A stretch of DNA of 64,000 nucleotides from Streptomyces liliiviolaceus (GCF_018070025.1 NZ_JAGPYQ010000001.1:4526001-4590000); one strand, 5' to 3'; shown: positions 1 through 9,764, counted from the stretch's first letter. Notes: generated by a model from the letters alone, not told the origin. Numbers and translations: made by a program.

Positions 1-1
1 C

Positions 2-2353
2 TTGCTGTGTGTCGTGGACGACGCACAGTGGATGGACCGAGCGTCGATGCAGGCCCTGGCGTTCGCGGCGCGACGTTTGCACGCCGAGGCGGTGGCCCTC
101 GTCTTCGCGGTGCGGGTTCCGGAGGAGGACCCTCCGGGCGGCATCGAACCCGTCGGTCTTCCCGAGATGCTCGTCAAGGGGCTGTCCGAGAAGGACGCGC
201 GGACCTTGCTGCGCTCCGTGCTGCCGGGGCTGTGGGACGAGCGGATGATCGGACGGCTCGTCGCCGAGTCACGGGGCAACCCGCTCGCGCTGCGGGAGCT
301 GCCGCGGATGACCGCGTCCGTCGATCTCGCGGGCGGTTTCGGTCTGCCGAGCGCCCAGCCCATCGAGGAGCGCATCGAGCGTGCGTATGCGCGCAGAGTC
401 GGTGGACTGCCGCTCCGGGCACGGGAGTTCCTGCTCGCGGCCGCGGTGGAGCCCACCGGTGACCCGGCGCTCCTCTGGCGTGCCACGGACCGCCTCGGCC
501 TCGGCCACGACGCCGCGACAGAGGCCGAGGCGGCCGGTCTGATCAAGATCGGTGACCGTGTGCGGTTCTTCCATCCGATGGTGCGCTCGGCCGTCTACTG
601 GGCGGCCTCGGCCGAGGAACGGCGCAGGATCCACCGTGTGCTGGCGGAGGTCACCGACCCTGTCGCCGACCCCGACCGCCGGGCTTGGCACGCCGCGCAC
701 GGGGCGGCCGGTCCCGACGAATCCGTCGCGGCCGAACTCGAACGCTCGGCGGGGCGGGCGGACGCACGCGGCGGTGTCGCGGCGACAGCGGCGCTGCTGG
801 CCCGGGCCGTGGAGTTGACCGCTGATCCCGTCCGCCGTCAGGACCGGGCGCTGGCCGCCGCCCGTGCCGCCCACGAGTCGGGCAACCCCGACCTGGCGCT
901 GAGACTGCTGTCGGTCGCCGGGGCCGGGGACCTGGACGACCGCCGTCGGGGCGAGGTGGAGCTGGCCCGCGCCCGGATCGCCTTCGTCTCGGACCGGGGC
1001 AGTGAGGCTCCCGGGCTTCTCCTCCAAGCCGGCGCCAGGCTCGCGGCGCACGATGCCGCGCTTGCCCGGGACGCCTATCTGGAGGTCGTCAACGCGGCGA
1101 TCTTCGCCGGTCCCCAGGCCCGTACCGACGGTCAGTACCAGGCGGCGAAGGCGGCGAGCGTCCTCCCGGCCCCGCAGCCGTCCCGCCCCACCGACCTGCT
1201 GCTCGACGGCCTGGCGGTCCGCATCCTCGACGGGCACACCACGGCTGTGCCCGGTCTGCGGCGGGCTCTGCGAGCGTTCGCGGAACCCGGCCTCTCCCCG
1301 GAGGAGGGACTGCGCTGGCTGTGGCTGATCTGCGTGACCGCGGTGGGGTTGTGGGACCACGAGACGATGTCGTTGCTCGCCGCCCGGCACCTCAGGCTCG
1401 CCCGCGACGCCGGGCAGGCGACAGCACTGCCCTTCGCGCTGACGATGCGGTGCGTGGTGCACGTCCTCGACGGTGAACTCGCCGAGGCCGACGCGCTGGC
1501 GGAGGAGGTGCAGACCGTCGCCGAAGCGATCGGCACGGCCGCCCCGATCTACGGCGCTCTCTTCGTCGCCGCGTGGCGGGGCCGGGAGCGGGAGTGCGTC
1601 GAACTGGGCGCACGGGCCGACGAGGGTGCGGAACTCCGCGGTGAAGGCGTGGGCCCGGTGGTCAGCCGGTGGGCCCGGGCCCTGCTCCACAACGGCCTCG
1701 GGAGGCACAGGGAGGCGGCGGAGGCGGCCGACCTGGCCACCCGTGACTACAGCAGTCAGCTGGAGATGGGCATTCCGGTATGGGCCCTTGTGGAGTATGT
1801 GGAGGCCACCGCCCGGACCGGATGTCCCGAACGGGCCGCTGGCGCGTTCGCCCGCCTCGCCGAGTTGACCCGGGCGAGCGGTAGCGACTGGGCGTCGGGT
1901 GTCGAAGCCCGTTCACGTGCGCTGCTCAGCGACGACGATCAGGCCGAACCCTGCTATCGGCAGGCGATCGAGGCGCTCGGCCGTACCCGTTTGCGCGGGG
2001 AATCAGCTCGCGCCCGTCTCGTCTACGGTGAGTGGCTGAGCCGCAGCGGACGCCGTGAGGACGCCCGGGACCAACTGCGCGCCGCCCACGATCTGTTCGC
2101 GTCGATGGATATGCGGGGCTTCGCGCAGCGGGCCGCCCGCGAGCTGACCGCTCTGGGAGAAACGGTCACGGAGGACTCCGGCGGTGACAGGAGCGATCTG
2201 ACCCCGAAAGAACAGCAGATCGTCAGACTCGTACGGGAAGGACTCACCAACCCCGACATAGGCGCGCGTCTCTTCCTCAGCCCGCGCACCGTCGAATGGC
2301 ACCTACGGAACGTCTTCGGCAAGCTCGGTGTCACCTCCCGCAGACAGCTGTGA
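2..2353 (+). CDS. LuxR-family (LAL-type) ATPase regulator, 5'-truncated by the window edge
   Basis: The open frame runs in from before the window, so the N-terminus with Walker A is missing. The first visible residues, LCVVDDAQW, form a Walker B-like strand of an AAA ATPase domain. A long helical repeat region with Ala/Arg-rich TPR-like helices occupies roughly residues 200-700. The last ~60 residues, from LTPKEQQIVRLVREG to KLGVTSRRQL, are a LuxR/FixJ helix-turn-helix. Family members (LAL regulators, usually 900-1000 aa) are transcription activators often tied to secondary metabolism or sugar utilisation. No target can be deduced here. The stop is followed directly by insertion-sequence relics, so no downstream partner is visible. 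Confidence 0.9.
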   Translation: MLCVVDDAQWMDRASMQALAFAARRLHAEAVALVFAVRVPEEDPPGGIEPVGLPEMLVKGLSEKDARTLLRSVLPGLWDERMIGRLVAESRGNPLALRELPRMTASVDLAGGFGLPSAQPIEERIERAYARRVGGLPLRAREFLLAAAVEPTGDPALLWRATDRLGLGHDAATEAEAAGLIKIGDRVRFFHPMVRSAVYWAASAEERRRIHRVLAEVTDPVADPDRRAWHAAHGAAGPDESVAAELERSAGRADARGGVAATAALLARAVELTADPVRRQDRALAAARAAHESGNPDLALRLLSVAGAGDLDDRRRGEVELARARIAFVSDRGSEAPGLLLQAGARLAAHDAALARDAYLEVVNAAIFAGPQARTDGQYQAAKAASVLPAPQPSRPTDLLLDGLAVRILDGHTTAVPGLRRALRAFAEPGLSPEEGLRWLWLICVTAVGLWDHETMSLLAARHLRLARDAGQATALPFALTMRCVVHVLDGELAEADALAEEVQTVAEAIGTAAPIYGALFVAAWRGRERECVELGARADEGAELRGEGVGPVVSRWARALLHNGLGRHREAAEAADLATRDYSSQLEMGIPVWALVEYVEATARTGCPERAAGAFARLAELTRASGSDWASGVEARSRALLSDDDQAEPCYRQAIEALGRTRLRGESARARLVYGEWLSRSGRREDARDQLRAAHDLFASMDMRGFAQRAARELTALGETVTEDSGGDRSDLTPKEQQIVRLVREGLTNPDIGARLFLSPRTVEWHLRNVFGKLGVTSRRQL

Positions 2354-2671
2354 GTAGCCTGACCACGTGACATCGCACGGCGCATGACCATCAGATTCCC
2401 CGTGCGGGACGCCCCCCCGTTATCTTCTTCGCGGCCCTGCAAGAGGGCCGATGACCTCCGGGCCCGGCCTGATTGTGTCCCCTGTCGAACGGATGACCTG
2501 GGGGGTCACCGGGCCCGAGAGGTGTCGTCGGAGACGCTGATGAGAGGTCCGGCCACCGTCCGGTCCGGCGCAATGCCGGACAGCTCGCGGCGGGAGATCT
2601 GCATAACGTGGATGCCCGCGTACGACACCGATGCCCGAGGCAAGACAGAGTCAACTCCGCTGAGGGGTGCA
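2354..2671 (+). other. Non-coding leader of an IS110-family remnant
   Basis: No convincing gene. The stretch resembles the one upstream of the second IS110 copy (about 8500-8689). Both have a G-run followed by a GTCACC-like motif, then a GGGAG(A/G)TCT-like block leading to AA(C/T)GTGGATG, and then the transposase start. The two copies are therefore related members of the same IS110 subgroup, and this is the left end of that element rather than host DNA. Confidence 0.4.
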
Positions 2672-2926
2672 ATGTTCGACACCGGCAACGTGGGCGTCTT
2701 CCTTGGCATGGACGTCGGCAAGAGCGCCCACCACGGGCACGGACTCACCCCGGCCGACAAGAGGGTCTTCGACAAGGCCATGCCCCACAGTGAGCCGAAA
2801 CTGCGGGCCGTCTTCGACAAACTGATCGCGACGTTCGGCACCGTGCTGGTGATCGTGGACCAGCCTGTTTCGATCGGCGCCCTCCCGCTCACGGTCGCCC
2901 GGAACGCCGGTTGCACGGTCGCCTAA
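2672..2926 (+). pseudogene. IS110-family transposase, N-terminal fragment
   Basis: 84 codons from an ATG at 2672. They match the start of the DEDD (RuvC-like) transposase in the second copy at 8690: FLGMDVGKSAHHGH against YLGLDVGKGEHHAT, then a shared LTPA and LPL(A/T)VAR. The first catalytic Asp (GMDVGK) is present, but the frame stops at TAA (2924-2926) exactly at the left end of the IS5-family element. Sequence right of that element does not continue the IS110 frame. The host element was therefore already truncated, or lost DNA on insertion. Full-length relatives are about 400 aa. Non-functional. Confidence 0.9.
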
Positions 2927-2950
2927 CTGATCGTTTCAGAATGAAGTTCG
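2926..2950 (+). repeat. Left terminal inverted repeat of the IS5-family element
   Basis: 25 bases that are the exact reverse complement of 3790-3814. The match breaks at the next base (G at 2951, A at 3789). TA at 2924-2925 is the left copy of the presumed target duplication. Confidence 0.9.
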
Positions 2951-3754
2951 GAGTCGCCTCAAGCAGAGGATGCTGCAGTCGAGTTGGAGCAATCCGAGGT
3001 GGAGGTCGGCGCGTATCTCGTAGCGGATCCGCAGTCGTTTGAACTGATGCAGCCAGGCGAAGGTCCGCTCCACGACCCAGCGGGTTTTTCCCAGTCCGGA
3101 TCCGTGGTCGCTGCCTTTGCGGGCGATCTTCGGTGTGATGCCACGGGCCCGGAGAAGGCGGCGGTACTTGTCGTAGTCGTAGCCGCGGTCGGCAAACAGC
3201 CGGCCTGGTCGGTGACGTGGTCGGCCGCGCACTCCGCGGATACGGGGTATCGCGTCCAGCAAGGGCATCAACTGAGTGACATCGTGACGATTCCCACTGG
3301 TCAACGAGACGATCAGCGGAGTGCCATGCCGGTCGACGATCAAGTGGTGCTTGCTGCCCGGCCGAGCCCGGTCGACCGGCGAAGGTCCGGTGTGAGCCCC
3401 CTCTGAGCGCCCGGACGTGCGAACCGTCGATCGCGGCGTCGTCCATGTCCAGTAGACCCGCAGCCCGCAGTTCCGCCAGCAGCACCTCATGCAACTGCGG
3501 CCAGACGCCGGCCTCGGTCCAGTCCCGCAGACGCCGCCAGGCCGTCACCGCACTGCAGCCCACTTGTACCTCCGGAACGTCCCGCCAGCTCACGCTCTTG
3601 GACAAGACGTAGACGATGCCCCGCAATGCAGCCCGGTCATCTGCGGGCAACCGACCGGGATACCGATGCCGCCTGGGGGGGGACGAGGAGGCAACAGTGG
3701 AGCCACTCGCTCCCACAGGTCATCAGGCACAAGATCAGCGGACACACACCGCAT
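2936..3754 (-). pseudogene. IS5-family transposase spread over three reading frames
   Basis: From an ATG at 3754 the frame reads SADLVPDDLWERVAPLLPP, the usual N-terminus. It jumps frame at a run of eight C (minus strand, about 3676-3683) and continues YPGRLPADDRAALRGIVYV through WRRLRDWTEAGVW to DDAAIDGSHVRAL. A second jump at a run of five G leads to HTGPSPVDRARPGSKHH, then LFADRGYDYDKYR and WVVERTFAWLHQFKRLR, the DDE catalytic core with its C1 (N/H..R...E) signature. The second shift lies where related IS5 elements are often annotated with programmed frameshifting. The first, in a homopolymer, looks like real damage or a sequencing slip. If only the second shift is used, no full transposase is made. 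Confidence 0.85.
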
Positions 3755-3789
3755 CCTGCCGACACAACCTCCGCCCGCCAAGCCCACAA

Positions 3790-3814
3790 CGAACTTCATT
3801 CTGAAACGATCAGT
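3790..3814 (-). repeat. Right terminal inverted repeat of the IS5-family element
   Basis: 25-base perfect partner of 2926-2950, followed by TA at 3815-3816, the right copy of the presumed target duplication. Confidence 0.9.
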
Positions 3815-3992
3815 TAGCGCTGCGGCAGCAGCGACGCTCGATATGGCGGTCTCATACCGCACGTACCGTCATGTGCGGCCAAAGGTGAAGGCACGGCTGT
3901 CGCGCACAGGGGTGGGGACGCGTAGCCGGAAGTCCGGCAACACCGCGGTCGTGACGGTGTCTGCGTTGGTCGAGCGGCGCACCGACCACCGG

Positions 3993-4676
3993 TCACAGCC
4001 CCGAGGTGTCGTGCGGTTCGATGAGGCCGTGGTGGTGGGCGAACCGGACGGTGTGGACGCGGTCCCGGAGTCCGAGCTTGGCGAGGACGCGTGAGACATG
4101 GGTCTTGACGGTCTGTTCGCCGACGTACAGCTGGTCGCCGATCTCGGCGTTCGAGAATCCCCTGGCCACGAGCAGGAACACCTCATGTTCGCGCGCAGTG
4201 AGACGTTCGAGGCCCGGCGCCCGGTCACGCGCGGGGAGAGCCGGTGCGAGGGCGTCGGCCAGCCGGGGCGCGAGGCGGCTGGTGATGGAGGGATCCAGGT
4301 AGGTGTCGCCGCGAGCCGCGACGCGGATCGCGGTCACGAGTTCGTCGGGCGGCAGGCTTTTGAGAACGAAGCCGGCGACCCCCGCCGACAGCGCCGAACG
4401 CAGGTAGTCGTCGGTGCCGAACGAGGTGAGCAGGATGATCTTCACGTCCCGGTGTCCCGCGGCCCGGATGCGGCGTGCGGTGGCGAGCCCGTCGAGTCCG
4501 GGCATGCGGACGTCCAGGACGGCGAGGTCGGGCGTTAGGGACGTAACGGCCTCGACGGCGCTGTGTCCGTCGCCGACGTCAGCGACGCATTCCATGTCCG
4601 GCTGTGCGTCGAGCACGGCCCGGAAGCCGGAGCGGAACATGGCGTGGTCGTCGGCGATCACGATGCGCAGCGTCAC
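3993..4676 (-). CDS. NarL/FixJ-family response regulator
   Basis: 227 aa. The N-terminal receiver domain has the acidic pair (IADDH), phospho-acceptor Asp in LAVLDVRMPG, Thr/Ser switch (LLTSF) and Lys (VLKSLPP). A C-terminal LuxR helix-turn-helix runs from LTAREHEVFLLVARGFSN to VKTHVSRVLAKLGLRDRVH. It overlaps the end of the upstream sensor kinase by 4 bp (ATG inside the kinase stop), so the two are translationally coupled. The likely target is the divergent exported hydrolase gene or the pair's own promoter. Neither is proven here. Confidence 0.95.
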   Translation of the reverse strand: MTLRIVIADDHAMFRSGFRAVLDAQPDMECVADVGDGHSAVEAVTSLTPDLAVLDVRMPGLDGLATARRIRAAGHRDVKIILLTSFGTDDYLRSALSAGVAGFVLKSLPPDELVTAIRVAARGDTYLDPSITSRLAPRLADALAPALPARDRAPGLERLTAREHEVFLLVARGFSNAEIGDQLYVGEQTVKTHVSRVLAKLGLRDRVHTVRFAHHHGLIEPHDTSGL

Positions 4677-5908
4677 CGGGCACCTGCCAGCGGGATCGTC
4701 ACGCTCGATTGCCAGTAGTCCCCGTCCGGGGTGACGCCGAAGGTCCCTGACCCGCCCAGCGCCTCCGCCCGCTTGCGCATGCCGCGCAGGCCGAGCCCGG
4801 ACCCCGACGGTGAGGATGCGCGCGGTGCGTCCGCTGCCGGGGAGGCGACACGGTTGCGGGCGGTAAGGGCCACGCAGCCGTCCAGGCAGTCGAGTTCGAC
4901 CCGCGCTGCCCGCCCGTCCCCGTGCCGGAGAACGTTCGTCATCATCTCCTGTGCCACCCGGTACACCGTGATGTCGACTTCCTTCGTGAGGGGCGGCGGT
5001 GAGCAGTACACGACGAACGTGACGTGCAGACCCGAGGCGCGCAGGTTGGTGAACAGCTCCGGCAGCATCGTGACTCCGGGCTGGTCGGTGGAGTCGCCGC
5101 CGTCGTGCAGCAGGGACAGCAGCCGCCGAAGGTCCGTCATGGCCGCCTGGCCTGACTGCTGTACCGCGGCGAGCGAGGTGTGCACCGGGCTCTCCTTGGG
5201 GACGGCCGTCCCGGTGAGATTCAGCCGGGCCGCCGTCGTGTGGACACCGATCGCGCCGACGTGGTGGGAGATGACGTCGTGCAGCTCGACCGCGATCGTC
5301 TCGCGTTCCTTCGTCACCGCGGCGGCGATCTCGGCCTCCGCATCGCGCAGCGTCGCCTCCCGCTGGCGGCGCAGCTCCTCCACATGTTCCTTACGGGCGG
5401 TGGTGTAACGGCCCACCAGCCACGGCAGCAGGGTGTTGGCGGCGACGATACCGAGCAACGTCACCGGAGCGGTGAGCCCGGTGATGACCACCGAAGCCAG
5501 GATTCCAACGCACACCGTGATCAGCGCGGCGGCGGAGGACCGGCCGCGCAGCCAGGCGCCGGCCCGGTAGGAGCTGACCAGTTGGCCGGCTGTGCTCGGG
5601 TTGCGTCCCGGCGGCATCACGAACGCCAGGGCGACACCCACCGCCGCGTGCGTGACGGCGACCCAGCCGGAGAATCTCGGTGCGGTCGCGAGCGCGACGT
5701 CGGCGGCGATGATCACGGCCAGCAGGACGGGCGTCCACGGGCCCGGATCAGGGCCCCGCGTAAGGCAGTTCAGGCCGTCGACGGCGGCGCACATCAGCGC
5801 GACCGACACGGCCTGGCGGGCCAGCGACCTCTGCGCGTCGCGCGCTGTCGGTCGGGCCGTCCACCGGCGGATCCGTCCAGCCGAGGCCAGGTACACAGTG
5901 CGGGACAT
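4673..5908 (-). CDS. NarL-type sensor histidine kinase (HisKA_3)
   Basis: 411 aa. Residues about 25-165 hold four to five hydrophobic helices. A coiled linker (EEL RRQREATLRDAEAEI) leads to the dimerisation helix TIAVELHDVISHHVGAIGVH with the phospho-acceptor His near residue 210. A HATPase_c domain follows with N-box MTNVLRHG and G-box GSGLGLRGM. This is the DesK/NarX-like architecture common in Streptomyces. The ATG at 5908 is the only good start before the membrane segment. The gene is divergent from the hydrolase at 6017 with about 108 bp between, and is coupled to the regulator at 3993-4676. Confidence 0.94.
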   Translation of the reverse strand: MSRTVYLASAGRIRRWTARPTARDAQRSLARQAVSVALMCAAVDGLNCLTRGPDPGPWTPVLLAVIIAADVALATAPRFSGWVAVTHAAVGVALAFVMPPGRNPSTAGQLVSSYRAGAWLRGRSSAAALITVCVGILASVVITGLTAPVTLLGIVAANTLLPWLVGRYTTARKEHVEELRRQREATLRDAEAEIAAAVTKERETIAVELHDVISHHVGAIGVHTTAARLNLTGTAVPKESPVHTSLAAVQQSGQAAMTDLRRLLSLLHDGGDSTDQPGVTMLPELFTNLRASGLHVTFVVYCSPPPLTKEVDITVYRVAQEMMTNVLRHGDGRAARVELDCLDGCVALTARNRVASPAADAPRASSPSGSGLGLRGMRKRAEALGGSGTFGVTPDGDYWQSSVTIPLAGAR

Positions 5909-6016
5909 CCGGCCATTGTGCCGGGGCGGAAGCGGTCCGGCGTCACTCTCCGGAGGGACGGACGATCACCGCCCGGTGTGACGCTTCGACACCCGCGCAC
6001 CCCTAGCTTGTCCGGC

Positions 6017-8002
6017 ATGCGTTCTTCCCCTCACCGCCGTCGCTCCCTCGTCGCGGCGGGCATCGCCGCCGCGCTGCTCGTGCTGGCCGCCGTCATCGTG
6101 TGGCCGGACTCCACCCTCCGCGTCCCGCAGGGCGCCGCGCCGGACTCGCTGACCATGACACCGTGCTCCTACGACACCGAGGACGGCTCCGTGGCCGCCG
6201 ACTGCGGGACTCTCGTGGTGGCGGAGAACCGGCGCGACTCCGGCTCCCGGCTGATCGCCCTGCCGGTTGTACGGATCCGGGCGGCCTCGAAGCCGGCCGG
6301 TGAGCCCGTCTTCCGGTTCGGTGGCGGGCCGGGACAGTCCAACATGGACTTCCCGCAGGCAGGCCGCCTGACAAAGAATCACGACGTCGTGCTGGTGGGC
6401 TACCGCGGCGTCGACGGCTCGTCCCGCCTGGACTGCGACGAAGTGACGAACGCGCTCCAGTCGTCGGCGGACATGACCGGCGGGCAGAACCTGCCACACA
6501 CCCGCCAGGCCTTCGAGCGGTGCGCCGACCGGCTGCAGCGCACCGGCGTCGACCTGACCGGCTACTCGGCGGTCCAGCGCGTCGAGGACATGGAGTCGGC
6601 GCGCAAAGCGCTCGGCTACCGGCGGATCAACCTGCTCAGCTCCAGTGCCGGCACCCGGACCGCGATGATCTACGCATGGCGCCACCCCGACGCACTCCGG
6701 CGCTCGGCGATGATCTCGGTCAACCCGCCCGGACACCTGTACTGGGACCCCCGCATCACCGACACACAGTTCGAGCAGTACGCCGACCTCTGCCGGGCCG
6801 ACCGCGCCTGCGACGCGAAGACCTCCGACCTCGCCGCCACCATCCGGTCCCGGGTCGCCGACATGCCCAGCAGGTGGGGGCCCTTCAGGATCAAGAAGAC
6901 GAACGTCAGCATCCTGAGCCAGTACTCCATGCACATGAACGGTGAGGGCTCGGCACCCGGCAACGCGCCCACGGTGATCGACGCCTACCTCGACGGCGGA
7001 CCCGGCGCGATGTGGGCCATGTCGGTGCTGGCGGATGTCACACTGCCGAGCTCCACGGTGTGGGGAGAGCTCGCCTCCTTCGCCATGATCGACGCGCCCG
7101 CCATGCGGACCTACTACGGCCGGGGCGGTGATCACGGATCGATCCTGGGCAATTCCTCCACCGATTTCCTCTGGGGCGGCCCGGACGGATTCTCCACCGT
7201 GTGGCCGGACAGCCCGGACAACGCCGAATACCGCACCGTGCGCCCCAGTTCCGTGGAGACCTTGCTGATCGGCGGCGAACTCGACTTCTCCACACCGCCG
7301 GTCAACGCCACTAAGGAGCTACTGCCCTCACTGAGCCGGGGGAGCGAGGTGGTCGTACCCGGCATCGGACACACCGCCGACTTCTGGCAGCAGCAGCCGG
7401 AGGCGGGCACGCACCTGCTCACCAGTTTCTACGACTCCGGTCGCGTCGACAGCTCGCGATTCGAGCGCCGTCCGGTCGACTTCACCGCCGTCCCGATGAG
7501 CATGTCGCTGATCGCCGGTCTTCTGCTCGCCGGTGTGACCGGTGTGCCGCTGCTCGGTCTGCTTGCGCTGGTGCTGCTGGCCCGCCGACGCCGCGGCCGG
7601 GGCGCGCCTGGCCGCCCGGCTGGCCGCTGGATCCGGCTGCTCGGCACGGCACCCCTGGGTCTCGCCGGCTGGCTCCTGGGCGCCCTGTTCGCCTGGATCT
7701 GCGCTCCGCAGTGGTTCCTCACCAGCCTCGCGGTGGTGGTGCCCGGCACCGGGCTGCTGGTCGGCCTGGGGGTGTACCTGGCCCGGCCGGACGAAGACCC
7801 GGACGGCTCGAAGCGGACCACCACACCGGTGCTCGTCCTTCTCGGCGCCTGGCTGGGCGCACTGCTGGGCGCGCTGGCGGGCAGCGGGCTGCTGATACCC
7901 GCGACCGCGGTCCTCGGTGCCGTCGTCGGAGCCAACGCGATCCTCGCGATCCGCACCCTGCGGCGCCGCTCCCCGCTCGCCGCCACAGCTGTCAGCGGAT
8001 GA
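6017..8002 (+). CDS. Exported alpha/beta-hydrolase with C-terminal five-helix membrane domain
   Basis: 661 aa from the ATG at 6017. The open frame extends far upstream, but that part is antisense to the kinase. A signal anchor (RRRSLVAAGIAAALLVLAAVIVW) precedes an alpha/beta-hydrolase domain of the TAP/prolyl-iminopeptidase-like type: oxyanion segment FRFGGGPGQSN, nucleophile probably Ser210 in LLSSSAGTRTA (the first Gly of G-x-S-x-G is Ser), acid in GGELDFSTP and His in GIGHTADFW. After about residue 490 there are five hydrophobic helices. The product is thus an extracytoplasmic hydrolase tethered by its C-terminus, with substrate unknown. It may be controlled by the adjacent two-component pair. 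A strong hairpin follows at 8096-8129. Confidence 0.85.
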   Translation: MRSSPHRRRSLVAAGIAAALLVLAAVIVWPDSTLRVPQGAAPDSLTMTPCSYDTEDGSVAADCGTLVVAENRRDSGSRLIALPVVRIRAASKPAGEPVFRFGGGPGQSNMDFPQAGRLTKNHDVVLVGYRGVDGSSRLDCDEVTNALQSSADMTGGQNLPHTRQAFERCADRLQRTGVDLTGYSAVQRVEDMESARKALGYRRINLLSSSAGTRTAMIYAWRHPDALRRSAMISVNPPGHLYWDPRITDTQFEQYADLCRADRACDAKTSDLAATIRSRVADMPSRWGPFRIKKTNVSILSQYSMHMNGEGSAPGNAPTVIDAYLDGGPGAMWAMSVLADVTLPSSTVWGELASFAMIDAPAMRTYYGRGGDHGSILGNSSTDFLWGGPDGFSTVWPDSPDNAEYRTVRPSSVETLLIGGELDFSTPPVNATKELLPSLSRGSEVVVPGIGHTADFWQQQPEAGTHLLTSFYDSGRVDSSRFERRPVDFTAVPMSMSLIAGLLLAGVTGVPLLGLLALVLLARRRRGRGAPGRPAGRWIRLLGTAPLGLAGWLLGALFAWICAPQWFLTSLAVVVPGTGLLVGLGVYLARPDEDPDGSKRTTTPVLVLLGAWLGALLGALAGSGLLIPATAVLGAVVGANAILAIRTLRRRSPLAATAVSG

Positions 8003-8095
8003 TACGGCCAGCATCTCCACAGCCTGCCGGACCGGTGTACCGGGACGCGGGTCAGCGACGCCGGCCCCTCCCGTAGGCGCGGCATCCGGACCCGC

Positions 8096-8129
8096 CGTGG
8101 GCCGGGCAGGACACCCTGCCCGGCCCACG
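8096..8129 (+). terminator. Rho-independent-like hairpin after the hydrolase
   Basis: Perfect 15-bp stem (8096-8110 with 8115-8129, CGTGGGCCGGGCAGG arm) and a 4-base ACAC loop. There is no U-tract, as is usual in Streptomyces. It lies 94 bp after the hydrolase stop. Confidence 0.75.
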
Positions 8130-8689
8130 CTGCCTTCCCGGCTGTCGGACGGTTCCCGCGACGCGGGTGCCTCGCGCCCCAGGACAGGCTCCCCGAAGTG
8201 GAGCGTGCGACATCAGTCGCGTGGTGGTCACGCGACAGGAACAGCGAGAGGTCCGAGCAGTGTGCGATCGCCGCCGGAGCCGTGCTCCAGAGCGGCCACG
8301 ACGTCCTCATGCGCGATCCCCGTGCAGACTGCACCGACCTGGTCCAGATGTCGACAGTCCTGGTCGCCGAGGTCGAGTCGGAGCGGTTGCAGGTACTCCT
8401 CCCCCACTGATTCAGTCGGCGAGGGCCGACCCGCCGCCGTCACGGCGCCCCCCATTACCGTCTTCGTAGCCCCGCAACGGGGTTACCGGCCTTGGGAGTT
8501 GACATGACTACCTCCCCTTGTCGAGTGCATGGCCCGGGGGGGTGGTGTCACCAGCTCCGAAGGCACTCACAGAGCGCTGATTAGGGGCATGGCCATCGAC
8601 GTTTTCCCACGTCGGGAGGCTCTTCGTAATGTGGATGTGGCGATCAGTACCGTGGCAGGCCGGGTGAACAGCACCGAAGGAACCACGAC
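8130..8689 (+). other. No gene recognised; right part is an IS110 leader
   Basis: Short open frames here have no recognisable product. The segment from about 8500 to 8689 resembles the leader of the first IS110 remnant (2470-2671) and is probably the non-coding left end of the element whose transposase starts at 8690. Confidence 0.4.
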
Positions 8690-9524
8690 GTGATCGACAC
8701 CAGCGACATCGACGTCTACCTCGGACTGGACGTCGGCAAGGGCGAACACCACGCCACCGCACTCACCCCGGCCGGGAAGAAGACCTTCGACAAGCAGCTG
8801 CCCAACAGCGAACCCAAGCCCCGCGAGGTCTTCACCAGGCTGCAGGCCAAACACGGCACCGTCCTCGTGGTCGTCGACCAGGTGGCCTCGATCGGAGCCC
8901 TGCCCCTGGCAGTCGCCCGGGACCTGGGCTGCCACGTCGCCTACCTGCCCGGCCTGACGATGCTGCGGATCGCCGGCCTCTGTCCCGGCGAGGCCAAGAC
9001 CGACGCGAAAGACGCGTTCGTCATCGCCGACGCTGCCCGGGCGATGCCGCACACGCTTCGCTCGGTCGACCTCGACGACGAGACCATCGCCGAGCTCCAG
9101 ATGATCGTCGGCTTCGACGACGACCTCGCCGCCGAGGCGAATCGCCTCTCCAACGGGCTGCGGGCCCTGTTCACCCAGATCCACCCGCACCTGGAACGAG
9201 TCATCGGCCCGCCATGCAGCACCCGGCCGTCCTCAGAATCCTGGACCAGTTCGGCTCGCCGGCACAGATCCGCAAGGCCGGACGCCGACGACTCATCGCT
9301 CTGATCCGCCCGAAGGCACCCCGCATGGCCGAACGTCTGATCAACGACGTCTTCACCGCGCTCGACGAGCAGACCGTCGTCGTCCCGGGCACGAACGCCG
9401 CCGCGCTGATCGTCCCCAGTCTCGCCAACTCACACCAGGCGCTGCTCGACCAGCGCAAACTCCTGGCACACCGCATCGAGGAACTGCTGGAGGCCCACCT
9501 TCTTTCCAAGGTCCTGACGTCCAT
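8690..9524 (+). pseudogene. IS110-family transposase, frameshifted and 3'-truncated
   Basis: GTG start at 8690 (IDTSDIDVYLGLDVGKGEHH). The N-terminal DEDD domain reads through PGEAKTDAKDAFVIADAAR to HPHLERVIGP. The frame then slips by one base near 9212 and homology continues in the next frame as LQHPAVLRILDQFGSPAQIRKAG-like sequence to LLEAHLLSKVLTSM. At about 9525 similarity stops, before the C-terminal transposase_20 helix-hairpin-helix domain. Only about 275 of about 400 residues remain, so it is inactive. It is closely related to the fragment at 2672-2926. Confidence 0.9.
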
Positions 9525-9764
9525 GCTGTCGGCGTACACAGTTACGTGGCCCTGGCAAGATTTCCGTGAAACGGGGCCGTGCCTCTATGCGCCGGTGACG
9601 CTTCGTCACGGGCGCGGGTGGCGCCGAAGGCCCGGACGGCGCGCCCGAGGTCCAACTGAGCCTCTCGTAGCCCCGGTCCGCAGGCGTCCGGGCGGCCGGC
9701 CGGGGTAGACGGCTGACCGGCCCGCCCATCGGCGCGGCCAAACTCAGGAGAGGACACGATCAGC

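Larger units (their letters stand above)
2926..3814 (-). mobile_element. IS5-family (IS427-like group) insertion sequence, 889 bp
   Basis: The ends are perfect 25-bp inverted repeats (2926-2950 and 3790-3814, outer bases ACTGATCGTTTCAG). The element is flanked by the dinucleotide TA on both sides (2924-2925 and 3815-3816), the short TA-type target duplication expected for this group. It sits inside an IS110 fragment. Its single transposase gene is on the minus strand and needs two frame changes to read through. Intact ends and duplication suggest a fairly recent insertion. Confidence 0.88.

Noticed and set aside
5180..6016. N-terminal extension of the hydrolase frame
   Set aside because: Antisense to the kinase gene; the signal anchor begins at the ATG at 6017.
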